Positions 9,526-18,064 of a DNA stretch of 64,000 nt are shown one piece after another. The stretch's first letter is position 1; every line of letters starts with the position of its first letter. The notes beneath the pieces are model-generated. The model made no database searches. It was not told the DNA's origin and saw nothing but the letters and a program-made list of their open reading frames with translations. This DNA comes from Candidatus Izemoplasmatales bacterium (lineage in GTDB: Bacteria > Bacillota_I > Bacilli_A > Izemoplasmatales > Hujiaoplasmataceae). The translations under genes were made by a program, and so were the position numbers. The DNA lies in the NCBI GenBank assembly GCA_041649275.1, contig JBAZNL010000002.1, positions 62,001 to 126,000 on the forward strand. Direction: 5' to 3'.

Positions 9526-10557
9526 TCATTCGGTGTACAGGAGCAGAAGCCTCAGGGTGTTCTCGAGGGCATCGCGGTGGGTCCGTTCCATCCCGTGGGA
9601 CGCATGGACGCCGGGACCGACGAGGCCGCCCTTCACGTCCTGGCCGCCGCGCAGGGCGGCGGAGACGTCGGAACCGTACATCGGATAGATGTCGGCGGCG
9701 AAGGACAGGCCGTTTTGCTTCGCGAGTTCGATCAGCCGCGAGGTGATCTGGTAATCGTAGGGACCGGAGGAGTCCTTGCAGCAGACGGAGACCATCCGTT
9801 CGGTGCAGGAGAGGTCCTCGCCGATACATCCCATGTCGACGGCGATGAACTCGTCGACCGGCGGGATCCAGGCGGCGCCATGCCCGACCTCCTCGTACGT
9901 CGAGACGACGATCTTGAGGGTCTGACGAGGCGTGATGTCGTACTCGCGCAGGTGGCGGAGGAAACCGAAGAGGATCGCGACCGAGGCCTTGTCGTCGAGG
10001 AAGCGGCTCTTCAGGAACCCGGCGTCGGTGTAGACCGTCTTCGGATCGATGAAGACGAAGTCGCCGACGCCGATCCCGAGGTCGAGGACGTCCTGCTTCG
10101 ACGTCACGAGCGCGTCGAGGCGGATCATCATCCGGTCGGGGGTTCGTTCGACGGTGTTGGCGTCCTTGTAGACGTGGGAGGATGGCGAAAGCGAGAGGAA
10201 GGTGCCGGTCACGAGCCGGCCGTCGCGGGTCCGCACGGTGCAGTACTCGCCGTCGAGCGTCGGCCACTGCGGACCGCCGATCGGCGTGAAGCGGAGCGTA
10301 CCGTCGGCGGCGATCGAGCGTACCATCGCGCCGAGCGTGTCGACGTGCCCGGAGAGGCCGAGGACGGCGTCCGTGCGTCCCGGGACGGTGACGATCAGGT
10401 TGCCCTTCTTGGTCCGTTCGGAAGCGTAGCCGAGGCGTGTCGCTTCGGCTTCGACGAAGTCGATCGCGTCGCGGGTATATCCCGACGGCGAGGGGATGGA
10501 AAGGAGCTGTCTGGCGAAATCGACGATCTGGTCGACGGTCTTGGATATTTCGTTCAT
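9526..10557 (-). CDS. M42 family metallopeptidase (glutamyl/aminopeptidase type)
   Basis: A 343-residue cytosolic aminopeptidase of the M42 family, which forms large complexes and uses two metal ions. Visible motifs are SGHVDTLGAMV (first metal His/Asp, about 70), FLDDKASVA (bridging Asp, about 187), TYEEVGHGA (catalytic and metal Glu, about 220), AVDMG (about 242) and GPGVHASHGMERTH near the end (last His ligand). ATG 10557 is preferred over GTG 10566 because GGGTG sits six bases before it. A second M42 gene lies at 48885, and the two differ clearly in sequence. Confidence 0.92.
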   Translation of the reverse strand: MNEISKTVDQIVDFARQLLSIPSPSGYTRDAIDFVEAEATRLGYASERTKKGNLIVTVPGRTDAVLGLSGHVDTLGAMVRSIAADGTLRFTPIGGPQWPTLDGEYCTVRTRDGRLVTGTFLSLSPSSHVYKDANTVERTPDRMMIRLDALVTSKQDVLDLGIGVGDFVFIDPKTVYTDAGFLKSRFLDDKASVAILFGFLRHLREYDITPRQTLKIVVSTYEEVGHGAAWIPPVDEFIAVDMGCIGEDLSCTERMVSVCCKDSSGPYDYQITSRLIELAKQNGLSFAADIYPMYGSDVSAALRGGQDVKGGLVGPGVHASHGMERTHRDALENTLRLLLLYTE

Positions 10558-10575
10558 GTGGATCACCCGACGACT

Positions 10576-10584
10576 ATTATATCA
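10576..10584 (-). promoter_or_regulatory. extended -10 promoter of the M42 gene
   Basis: TGATATAAT on the minus strand, about 19 bases before the ATG. The same 9-mer recurs before several other genes in this window. Confidence 0.7.
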
Positions 10585-10682
10585 CGCCGCGGGCTTTGCG
10601 ATAACTTCTTTCATTCACGGTTTCCGTGTGTTAAAATGGAGGGGTAGAACGCGTCCGGCAACGGATCAGAGGAGTGATAGTC

Positions 10683-11255
10683 ATGATCGCAGTCTTCGGC
10701 GGAGCCTTCAATCCCCCGACGATCGCCCACAAGGCGATCTGTGAACACGTCGTGAACCACCTTCCGGTCAGGGAGTTCATCTTCCTGCCCGTCAGCAGCC
10801 AGTATACGAAGCGCTCGCTCGCGAGCAACTTCCACCGGCTGGCGATGCTCAAGGCGATGACCGCCGGCATGGACGGCGTGAGCGTATCGCCGATGGAACT
10901 CGACGATCCGGACTATCTCGGCACCTACCAGTCGCTCGTCCGCATTCAGGAATCCCATCAGGGACGGAGAATCGCCTTCGTGATCGGCGCCGACAACCTA
11001 CCCAAGCTGCACAAATGGATCAACGCCGCCGGGCTGGTCACCGAGTTCCGGTTCATCGTCATCAACCGCGATCGCCGGAACCTCGAGGAGGCGATCGCCG
11101 CGGATCCGTTTCTCGCCGCGCACCGCGACGCGTTCATCGTCCTTCCCGACTTCGACTCGCCGGTCTCATCGACGTCGTTCAGGGACACCTTCGATCCTGC
11201 GCTCGTGACCCCCGAGGTCTACGAATACGTCAAGACGCACCAACTCTACAGGTGA
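10683..11255 (+). CDS. nadD: nicotinate-nucleotide adenylyltransferase
   Basis: Adenylates nicotinate mononucleotide to deamido-NAD. It has 190 residues. It shows the nucleotidyltransferase signature GGAFNPPTIAHKAI (residues 6-19), the NadD-type GADNLPKLHKW motif (about 102), and the C-terminal SSTSFRDT variant of the ISSTxIR motif. ATG 10683 is chosen because AGAGGAG lies eight bases before it; a GTG at 10674 overlaps that site. NadE follows five bases downstream, giving the last two steps of NAD synthesis in one unit. Confidence 0.93.
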   Translation: MIAVFGGAFNPPTIAHKAICEHVVNHLPVREFIFLPVSSQYTKRSLASNFHRLAMLKAMTAGMDGVSVSPMELDDPDYLGTYQSLVRIQESHQGRRIAFVIGADNLPKLHKWINAAGLVTEFRFIVINRDRRNLEEAIAADPFLAAHRDAFIVLPDFDSPVSSTSFRDTFDPALVTPEVYEYVKTHQLYR

Positions 11256-11259
11256 TCCC

Positions 11260-13125
11260 ATGTACAATCACGGATTCCTCAAGGTCAGTCTGATCTCGCC
11301 TGCGGTCGTCGTCGGCAATCCGAAGGAGAACGTCGCGGCGATGCTCGCGGCGCTCCGCCAGAACGACAGTTCCGTCGCCGTGTTCCCCGAACTCGGGATC
11401 ACCGGCTATTCCTGCGGCGACCTCTTCTTCAGCAAGGCGCTGCTCGACGACGCCGTCGAAGGCCTGCGCGTCTTCGCCGCCGGCCTCAAGCCCTCCCCCT
11501 ATGACGGCGTCGTCGTCTGCGGGATGCCGCTCGAGGTGAACGAGATGGTCCTGAACGTCGCCGTCGTCCTCCAGAACGAGAAGATCCTCGGCGTGGTTCC
11601 GAAGTTCTATCTCCCGAACACCCGGGAATACTACGAGAAGCGCTGGTTCAAGTCCGGATTCGACGTCGCCGACCATCTCGCCGAAATCACCCTGCTCGGT
11701 CAGAAGGTGCCGTTCGGGAACATCATCTTCGAAGCGGCGAAAGTCCGTTTCGGCATCGAGATCTGCGAGGATATGTGGGCGACGATCTCGCCTGGCAACC
11801 TCCTCTCGGTGAACGGCGCGAACGTGATCGTCAACCTCTCCGCCTCCAACGAGACCCTCGGCAAGGCCGCGATCCGGCGCAACGCCGTCCTCGAGCACTC
11901 CCGCAAGAACTGCGGAGTCTACCTGTACGTGTCAGCCGGCGCTTCGGAGTCCACTTCCGAGACCGTCTTCTCCGGGCACAACATGGTCGCCGTGAACGGC
12001 GTCATGGTCGCCGAGGCGGAAGGCATGAGCCTCGAGACGAAGACGACCTACGCCGACCTCGACCTCGACCGGCTCGCCAACGAGCGCCGCACCAACTCGT
12101 CCTACCGCGATTCCATCCTGAAGTATACCCACGATTATCATATCGTCCCTTTCGTCTTGCCTGAAAGCGGGGATTTCCGCTTTCAGGACGAGCTCGACCG
12201 TCTCCCGTTCGTCCCGAAGACGAATCAGGAAGACGCTTTTCTGAAGATTTCCCAGATCCAGGAATTCGGCCTCGCCAAGCGCCTCCGCCACCTTGGGATC
12301 CGGCGCGTCGTCGTCGGCGTCTCGGGCGGCCTCGATTCGGCGCTCGCGCTGATCGTCTCCTGCCGTGCCTTCGACCGCCTCGGCCTCGATAGGAAAGGCG
12401 TCGTCGCCGTCACGATGCCGGCGATGGGAACCACGCCGCGCACCCTCAAGAACGCCCGCGACCTGATGGAGGGTCTCGGCTGCGACGCCCGCGAGATCAC
12501 CCTCTCCGACCATGTCGTCGACCATCTCCGGCTGATCGGCCACGACGGCACGACCGAGGATCTGACGTACGAGAACGCCCAGGCGAGAGCGCGGACGATG
12601 ATCCTGATGGACCTCGCGAACAAGGTCGGCGGAATCGTCGTCGGGACCGGCGACCTCTCCGAGATCGCCCTCGGCTGGTCGACCTACAACGGCGACCAGA
12701 TGAGCATGTACAACGTCAACGCCGGCCTCCCCAAGACGCTCGTCCGCTTCACCGTCGCGCAATATGCGTTCCGCACCTTCGACGACGGCGTCCGTGACAC
12801 CCTGAACGACATCCTCGCGACGCCGATCTCACCCGAGCTGAAGAAGAACCAGACGACCGAGGCGACCATCGGCAAGTACGAGACCAACGACTTCGCGCTG
12901 TACCGCTTCCTCCAGTGCGGCGACGGCCGCGACCGGATCGTATTCCTCCTCACGCGCGCCTTCGGCGTCGCCGCGGAGGTCGCAGCCGGGATCGTCGACA
13001 ATTTCCTCGCCCGCTTCCATTCGCAGCAGTTCAAGCGTCAGGCAAGCCCCGACGGGCCGAAAGTCCTCGACTGCGCGCTTTCGCCGCGCGCGGATTTCCG
13101 GATGCCGTCGGACGTCGGCCGCTAG
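11260..13125 (+). CDS. nadE: glutamine-dependent NAD+ synthetase
   Basis: Converts deamido-NAD to NAD using glutamine. It has 621 residues in two domains. The N-terminal nitrilase-fold glutaminase has catalytic Glu in FPELGITGY (about 46), Lys in VPKFYLPNTREYYE (about 115) and Cys in EICEDMW (about 170). The C-terminal ammonia-dependent synthetase has the PP-loop SGGLDSALAL (about 353), GTGDLSEIALGWSTYNGD and a Lys-rich C-terminal segment. It directly follows nadD. Confidence 0.96.
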   Translation: MYNHGFLKVSLISPAVVVGNPKENVAAMLAALRQNDSSVAVFPELGITGYSCGDLFFSKALLDDAVEGLRVFAAGLKPSPYDGVVVCGMPLEVNEMVLNVAVVLQNEKILGVVPKFYLPNTREYYEKRWFKSGFDVADHLAEITLLGQKVPFGNIIFEAAKVRFGIEICEDMWATISPGNLLSVNGANVIVNLSASNETLGKAAIRRNAVLEHSRKNCGVYLYVSAGASESTSETVFSGHNMVAVNGVMVAEAEGMSLETKTTYADLDLDRLANERRTNSSYRDSILKYTHDYHIVPFVLPESGDFRFQDELDRLPFVPKTNQEDAFLKISQIQEFGLAKRLRHLGIRRVVVGVSGGLDSALALIVSCRAFDRLGLDRKGVVAVTMPAMGTTPRTLKNARDLMEGLGCDAREITLSDHVVDHLRLIGHDGTTEDLTYENAQARARTMILMDLANKVGGIVVGTGDLSEIALGWSTYNGDQMSMYNVNAGLPKTLVRFTVAQYAFRTFDDGVRDTLNDILATPISPELKKNQTTEATIGKYETNDFALYRFLQCGDGRDRIVFLLTRAFGVAAEVAAGIVDNFLARFHSQQFKRQASPDGPKVLDCALSPRADFRMPSDVGR

Positions 13126-13136
13126 GCGGTGGAATC

Positions 13137-14273
13137 ATGAAGAAGAAAGTCATCGTAGGCATGTCGGGCGGCGTCGATTCGAGCGTATCGGCGCTGCTTT
13201 TGCTTCGCGAAGGCTACGACGTCGAAGGCCTGTACATGCGCAACTGGGACTCCGCCGTGAACAACGACCGCGAAGGCAACCCCGACCTCGACGCCCCCGT
13301 CTGTCCGCAGGAAGTGGATTACGCGGACGCGCTGGCGGTCGCCGACCGGCTCGGGATCGTCCTCCATCGGCACGATTTCATCCAGGAATACTGGGACGAC
13401 GTCTTCACCGCCTTCCTGCACGAATACGAACGCGGACGGACGCCCAATCCCGACGTCCTCTGCAACAAGCACATCAAGTTCAGAAGCTTCAGCGCCGCGG
13501 CCGCGGCGCTGGGCGCCGACTTCATCGCGATGGGCCATTACGCCCGCGTCGAGCACGGCGCGGCGGGAACCCGTCTCTTCCGCGGCGCCGACCCCGACAA
13601 GGACCAGTCGTATTTCCTCTGCCAGCTGACCAGGACCCAGCTCGACAACGTGCTCTTCCCGGTCGGCGGACTTCTGAAGAGCGAGGTCCGCAGGATCGCC
13701 CGCGAGGCGGGACTTCCGACCGCGGCGAAGAAGGATTCCACCGGCATCTGCTTCATCGGCGAACGTCGCTTCAGCCGCTTCCTCGCCAACTATCTGCCCG
13801 CAAAGCCCGGCGACATCGTCACCGAGGACGGCATCGTCCTGGGACGTCACGACGGCCTCATGAACCACACCATCGGACAGCGCAAAGGACTCATGATCGG
13901 CGGATCGCGGACCTTCGGAAACCGCCCGTGGTTCGTCGTCGGGAAGGACCTTCCGACCAACCGGCTCATCGTCGGTCAGGGAATCGACCATCCGACCCTG
14001 ATGTCGGATGCGTGCGTCCTCGAGGACTTCAACTGGATTCCGGCGGAATCACGACCGTCGGCATTGTCGTGCACCGCCAAGTTCCGCTACCGCCAGCCCG
14101 ACGTGCCCGTCACGGTCGCCTTCGAGGGCGAGGACGGGGCGCGCGTCCGTTTCGGACACGACGTCCGCGCCGTCACCCCCGGACAGGCGTGCGTGCTCTA
14201 TCGCGGCGAGGAGTGCCTCGGCGGCGGCGTGATCGCGACCGTCTTCAAGGACGGGACGAAACGCGTCTACTGA
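13137..14273 (+). CDS. mnmA: tRNA-specific 2-thiouridylase MnmA
   Basis: Thiolates U34 in tRNA-Lys, -Glu and -Gln. It has 378 residues: PP-loop GMSGGVDSSVSA (about 8-19), YMRNWD, the first catalytic Cys in PNPDVLCNKHIKF (about 108), GHYARV, and the second Cys in DSTGICFIGERRF (about 205). The reading frame is open far upstream inside nadE, but ATG 13137, preceded by AGGCGGTGG, is where family homology begins. It sits 11 bases after nadE. Confidence 0.96.
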   Translation: MKKKVIVGMSGGVDSSVSALLLLREGYDVEGLYMRNWDSAVNNDREGNPDLDAPVCPQEVDYADALAVADRLGIVLHRHDFIQEYWDDVFTAFLHEYERGRTPNPDVLCNKHIKFRSFSAAAAALGADFIAMGHYARVEHGAAGTRLFRGADPDKDQSYFLCQLTRTQLDNVLFPVGGLLKSEVRRIAREAGLPTAAKKDSTGICFIGERRFSRFLANYLPAKPGDIVTEDGIVLGRHDGLMNHTIGQRKGLMIGGSRTFGNRPWFVVGKDLPTNRLIVGQGIDHPTLMSDACVLEDFNWIPAESRPSALSCTAKFRYRQPDVPVTVAFEGEDGARVRFGHDVRAVTPGQACVLYRGEECLGGGVIATVFKDGTKRVY

Positions 14274-14290
14274 CGCGAAGGAGGGCCCCC

Positions 14291-15103
14291 ATGGCCAAGA
14301 TCGGACTCTGCCTCGGCGGCGGCGGATCGCGCGGCGCCTACCAGATCGGCGTCGCCGCCTCCCTCCGGGACCACGGCATCCTCGACCGCATCTCTTCCTT
14401 CTCCGGCACCTCGATCGGCGCGGTGAACGCGACTCTGCTCGCGACCGCCGCTCCCGAAGCCGCGCTCGCCCTCTGGCTCGACGTCTCGCCCGACGAGATC
14501 AAGGCCGCCGAAGGAACGTTCCGCCGCCTGATGAAGGAACGCACGGCGGTGATCGAGAAGGGCATCTACGACATCTCCCCGCTCGAACGGCGGCTGCGGA
14601 CCCACCTGTCGGGCGTCGACCTCGGCGCCCGCGAGGTCTATGTGACGATCTCGCGCGGCGGCGCCGCCGGCGAGAACATCGTCGGTCTGATGAAGTCAGT
14701 GTACCGCCACTACATGAAGAAGGAGACGAACGTGGTCTACTGCGACCTGCGCGGCCAGTGCCTTTCCGATGCGGTCGAGGCGATCCTCGCCTCCTGCTCG
14801 ATCCCGGTCGCGTTCCCCGCGGTCGTGAACGGCGAACGCAAGTTCTACGACGGCGGCCTCTACGACAACGTGCCGGTGAAGCCGCTCGTCGAATCGGGGT
14901 GCGACATCGTCGTCGTGGTTCACCTCTGGGGTCTCGAACGGGTCGACGCCGCGCAATTCCCCGGCGTCCGACTGATCGAGGTGTGGCCTTCGGTGTCGCT
15001 CGGCTGGATGCTCAACTTCGATCCCGCGAAGGCACAGAAACTCTATCGCATCGGCTATGACGACGCCGAGACGCTCTTCCGCAAGCAAGCCTTCGACATC
15101 TGA
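14291..15103 (+). CDS. patatin-like phospholipase
   Basis: A 270-residue serine acyl hydrolase of the patatin family. The oxyanion-hole motif GGGGSRGAYQ (about residues 8-17), the nucleophile elbow GTSIGAVNA (Ser about 42) and the catalytic dyad DGG (YDGGLYDNVP, about 194) are all present, so it should be active on lipid esters. There is no signal peptide, so it is predicted cytosolic or membrane-peripheral. AAGGAGG precedes the ATG. It is the last gene of the nadD-nadE-mnmA run and is followed by the hairpin at 15115. Confidence 0.9.
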   Translation: MAKIGLCLGGGGSRGAYQIGVAASLRDHGILDRISSFSGTSIGAVNATLLATAAPEAALALWLDVSPDEIKAAEGTFRRLMKERTAVIEKGIYDISPLERRLRTHLSGVDLGAREVYVTISRGGAAGENIVGLMKSVYRHYMKKETNVVYCDLRGQCLSDAVEAILASCSIPVAFPAVVNGERKFYDGGLYDNVPVKPLVESGCDIVVVVHLWGLERVDAAQFPGVRLIEVWPSVSLGWMLNFDPAKAQKLYRIGYDDAETLFRKQAFDI

Positions 15104-15114
15104 ACGAAAAACCG

Positions 15115-15166
15115 ACCTCCCCGGCGTATTATCTTCACGGATGACGCCGAAAGGGAGGTTTTTTTT
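15115..15166 (+). terminator. terminator whose 3' arm contains the next gene's ribosome site
   Basis: The outer stem ACCTCCC (15115-15121) pairs with GGGAGGT (15153-15159). The inner stem CGGCGT (15122-15127) pairs with ACGCCG (15144-15149), leaving an AAA bulge. Eight T follow. The GGGAGG of the 3' arm is also the only Shine-Dalgarno site for the ATG at 15168, with the T run as spacer. Confidence 0.85.
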
Positions 15167-15167
15167 C

Positions 15168-15800
15168 ATGAAGAAGGCAATCATCGTCGCGTTTCTCGCG
15201 TTTCTGCTCGTCACGCTGGTTCCGCTCGTCACCGCGGACGACTACCAGACGTACCAGGAGATCGTCTTCGTCGAGGAGGACGAAGCGCTGCTCAAGGACT
15301 TCGCCGAGTCCGACATGGCGGATTATCTTTCCCGCCTCGGGGGAAAGAAGATGCTCGGCTGGAAGATGCTCGTCGTGACGAAGCAGCAGGAGGTCGAGTT
15401 TCTCTCCGAGACGAAGCTCAAAATCTTCAACAACGGCTATTCCACGATCAAGCACGAGATCACCCTGACCTCGAAGATCGAGACCAAGTTCCAGATCTCC
15501 TCGACGGGGTCGATCGGAGTCACCGTCTCGGGAAGTGTCGAGAAGTTCAAGGGGTCGCTCGACAGTTCGATCAAGACCGAGATCGGCTACTCGAAGACGG
15601 AAACGGCGACGGAACAGTACGAATTTTCGATCATCGTCGATCCGGGCACCTACGTGACGATCGTGATGAAGGGGCTCGGCGTCGTCTCCAACGGGGTCGC
15701 CCGCCACTATTTCCTCTGGATGAAGACGAACGAGGGCGGCTGGGAGACGTTCACCGTGACGACCGAATACTACGAGATCGTGAAGGAACGGATCCGATGA
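15168..15800 (+). CDS. exported beta-rich protein of unknown function, possible aerolysin-type fold
   Basis: A 210-residue protein with a clear signal peptide (MKK, hydrophobic 4-22, then TADD). The mature part starts with an acidic helix-rich stretch. From about residue 95 it becomes a beta-rich, Ser/Thr-rich segment with alternating polar and hydrophobic residues (TGSIGVTVSGSVEKFKGSLD), followed by YEFSIIVDPGTYVTIVMKG. That order, an amphipathic Ser/Thr hairpin then a V-x-PGT-x-V strand, resembles the pore-forming module of aerolysin/ETX-MTX2 proteins. I infer this from pattern only. Its ribosome site is buried in the upstream terminator hairpin, and it overlaps the next gene by four bases (ATGA). 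Confidence 0.75.
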   Translation: MKKAIIVAFLAFLLVTLVPLVTADDYQTYQEIVFVEEDEALLKDFAESDMADYLSRLGGKKMLGWKMLVVTKQQEVEFLSETKLKIFNNGYSTIKHEITLTSKIETKFQISSTGSIGVTVSGSVEKFKGSLDSSIKTEIGYSKTETATEQYEFSIIVDPGTYVTIVMKGLGVVSNGVARHYFLWMKTNEGGWETFTVTTEYYEIVKERIR

Positions 15801-16705
15801 AGAAGGTCGTCCTCGTGATTCTGGCGCTGTACGTCGCAATCGTCGTCGGCTTGCTCCTGCTGGACCGTCCGGAAGCGGACCGGGTCCGGATCATGGCGGT
15901 GGAAAGACCGCTGTCGCTGCTTGTGTGCGATCCCGAAGAGACGATTCCCGTCTGGCTCTGGATCGACGATCCCGACGCCTTCCCCACCGCCGTCGACAAT
16001 GTCGCCGCCGCCTCCCTGACGGACGGCGAGGACGAACTCGCCCTCGGGATCGCCGGCATCGCCGCGACGGGCGGCGAACGCGTCCGCGAGGGCGTCCGGT
16101 ATCATGAGTTCCGCTTCGATTTCGTCGCCGACGGAATCGCGATCGAGGCGGCGGAACTGGTCTTCGCGCCGGCGACGCTCCACCTCGAGTATCGCGGCGG
16201 AATCAGCGGAAACTACCGGATCGGGGATGTCGAACTCGTCTTCGGTGAACCCGGAGAACCGCGCCATCTGGACTTCATGCGGCTGTCGGCGACGTTTTCT
16301 TCGAACGACGGATTAGAAGGGATCTCCGGACTCTCGATCGCCTTACGGTCACTCACCGGAACGGCGATCACGGTCACCTCCGTCCGCCTCCATTGCCCCG
16401 GGATCGAGGCCTCGACGGGCGAGGCGATCGCGTTCGATCCGGATCGGATGGACGTCGACCCCGATCCCCGACCGCTCGTCGGCATCCCGCGCGAGGGTTC
16501 CTTCGACGTCTACGACGAAACCTGGCTCATCCCGATCGTGCACGCCGACAGGATCCGACCGGCGACGCGCTTCCTCATCGACATCCGCTACACGTACGCA
16601 GAAAACGAGTACCGTCTTCTGATCGACGACTTCGCGTTCCGGACGGCGTTTTCCGATCCGATCGCCTATGGCGAGGACGTCCATGTCTACGAACATCTCC
16701 GTTAG
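15797..16705 (+). CDS. membrane-anchored exported protein of unknown function
   Basis: 302 residues. A single N-terminal hydrophobic segment (about 3-22) is followed by an extracytoplasmic, Asp/Glu-rich, mostly beta-strand region. No known family is recognised. The start overlaps the stop of the preceding gene (ATGA), and its end overlaps the ABC ATPase by 23 bases, so the four genes 15168-18018 form one tightly coupled unit. This suggests it works with the exported protein before it and the transporter after it. Confidence 0.8.
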   Translation: MKKVVLVILALYVAIVVGLLLLDRPEADRVRIMAVERPLSLLVCDPEETIPVWLWIDDPDAFPTAVDNVAAASLTDGEDELALGIAGIAATGGERVREGVRYHEFRFDFVADGIAIEAAELVFAPATLHLEYRGGISGNYRIGDVELVFGEPGEPRHLDFMRLSATFSSNDGLEGISGLSIALRSLTGTAITVTSVRLHCPGIEASTGEAIAFDPDRMDVDPDPRPLVGIPREGSFDVYDETWLIPIVHADRIRPATRFLIDIRYTYAENEYRLLIDDFAFRTAFSDPIAYGEDVHVYEHLR

Positions 16706-17309
16706 GCTCGCGGGCGTGACGAAACGCTATCCGGGGGACTGCGGGATCGAGGACGTCTCGCTCGCGTTCGACGACCGCGGCCTCAACCTCCTCGTCGGTC
16801 CGAACGGGTCGGGGAAGTCGACGATCCTGCGCTGCATCGTCGGTCTGGTCCGCTACCGCGGGACGATCGAGGCGACGCCGCGGTCGATCGGCTACGCCCC
16901 GGAGGACTATATCCTGCCGCAGTTCATGACGGTCCGGGATTTCCTCGTATCGGTCGGTCGCGCGCGTGATGTAGAGCGCGCCGTCCTGGCGGACCGGATC
17001 GACGCCCTGCTCGACTATTTCGAGATGCGCGAGGCGGAGCACAAGCCCTTTTTCGGTCTTTCGACGGGGATGCGGCAGAAGACCAACCTGATCCAGGCGC
17101 TGCTCAACCATCCGAAGATTTTGCTCTTCGACGAACCGCTTCGCGGTCTCGACGAGCAGGCGCGCGATCAGGCATGCGCGATCATCCGGGAGCGTTCGAA
17201 GGAGAGTCTTGTCATCGTCTCGACCCATTACCCCGAGCGCTTCCGGTCGCGCAACCGTCGGATCGTCCGGATCGAGAACGGGAGGATCGTCGATGCGCGG
17301 GATGCTTAG
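16683..17309 (+). CDS. ABC transporter ATP-binding protein
   Basis: A 208-residue ATPase subunit. It has Walker A GPNGSGKST (about 37-45), a Q-loop region around YAPEDYILPQ (about 75), a signature-like FGLSTGMRQKTN (about 123) and Walker B ILLFDEPLRGLDE (about 143). The ATG lies inside the previous gene, preceded by GAGGACG. It is short for an ABC-2 type exporter ATPase. The downstream gene is the likely membrane partner. Confidence 0.9.
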   Translation: MSTNISVRLAGVTKRYPGDCGIEDVSLAFDDRGLNLLVGPNGSGKSTILRCIVGLVRYRGTIEATPRSIGYAPEDYILPQFMTVRDFLVSVGRARDVERAVLADRIDALLDYFEMREAEHKPFFGLSTGMRQKTNLIQALLNHPKILLFDEPLRGLDEQARDQACAIIRERSKESLVIVSTHYPERFRSRNRRIVRIENGRIVDARDA

Positions 17310-18018
17310 GATCCAGGGGCATTACCTGATCGACGGGACGGCGGCAGCCTTCATCGGCCTGCTTGCCGTCTTCGTCGCGGCGGCGACTGCCGCAGCCTCG
17401 GAATTCTGGCTTGGGAGCGCCATGCTCGATCTCGACCGCGCGGAACGGGCGTTCGCCTATCGAACCCAGGGACTGCTCGCGATCCGTCTCGGCGTCTGCG
17501 TCCTGTCGATCTTCCTCGGCCTTCACGGCTATTCCCGCGTCCAGCGTCGGGCGGCGGCGTTCTTCGTCTCGTCCCGCGACGGGCTGTTCGCCTTCGGCGT
17601 CGCCAAGGGAGGCGCGGCGGGACTGACGCTGGTCGGTTTCACGCTCGCCGTCGGGTTGGCGTATTCCGCCGTCGGAATCCTCGGAACGCCCTACTTCTCG
17701 TTCACGGCGACGGACCTCCGACTGATTGCGGACGCCCTTTGCGAAGGCTTTTTGCTGCTTTTCCTCCAGGGAATCGTGACGACCCTGTGGGATTCGGCGT
17801 TTGCGGCGTTGCCCGCTTGCGCGCTGTTCTGGGTCCTCGAGGCGAACGCCCACGATCCGACCGTCCCCTGGGTCGAGGCGGCGCTGACGCTGGTCCGCCA
17901 TGGCCGCATCGGACCCGAAGGTCCCGCCACCTACGGCGATCCCCTCGTCCACGTCGGCGTCGTCGCCTTCGCCTATGCCATCCTCTCCTGGCTGTTCGCC
18001 CGTAAAGACGTGAACTGA
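17293..18018 (+). CDS. multi-pass membrane protein, probable ABC permease partner
   Basis: 241 residues with about six hydrophobic segments (roughly 15-38, 55-75, 90-130, 150-180 and 215-235). No family is recognised from sequence alone. It starts 16 bases before the end of the ATPase gene, with GGGAGGATCG as ribosome site, which supports the role of permease for that ATPase. It closes the operon that started at 15168. Confidence 0.75.
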   Translation: MRGMLRIQGHYLIDGTAAAFIGLLAVFVAAATAAASEFWLGSAMLDLDRAERAFAYRTQGLLAIRLGVCVLSIFLGLHGYSRVQRRAAAFFVSSRDGLFAFGVAKGGAAGLTLVGFTLAVGLAYSAVGILGTPYFSFTATDLRLIADALCEGFLLLFLQGIVTTLWDSAFAALPACALFWVLEANAHDPTVPWVEAALTLVRHGRIGPEGPATYGDPLVHVGVVAFAYAILSWLFARKDVN

Positions 18019-18029
18019 ATCGCGATTCG

Positions 18030-18038
18030 TGATATAAT
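18030..18038 (+). promoter_or_regulatory. extended -10 promoter for the enzyme I-like gene
   Basis: TGATATAAT, with a weak -35 (GTGAAC) 17 bases before the hexamer. The ATG follows 26 bases later. Confidence 0.65.
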
Positions 18039-18064
18039 GGACACGAACCGAAGGCGGTGACGTC

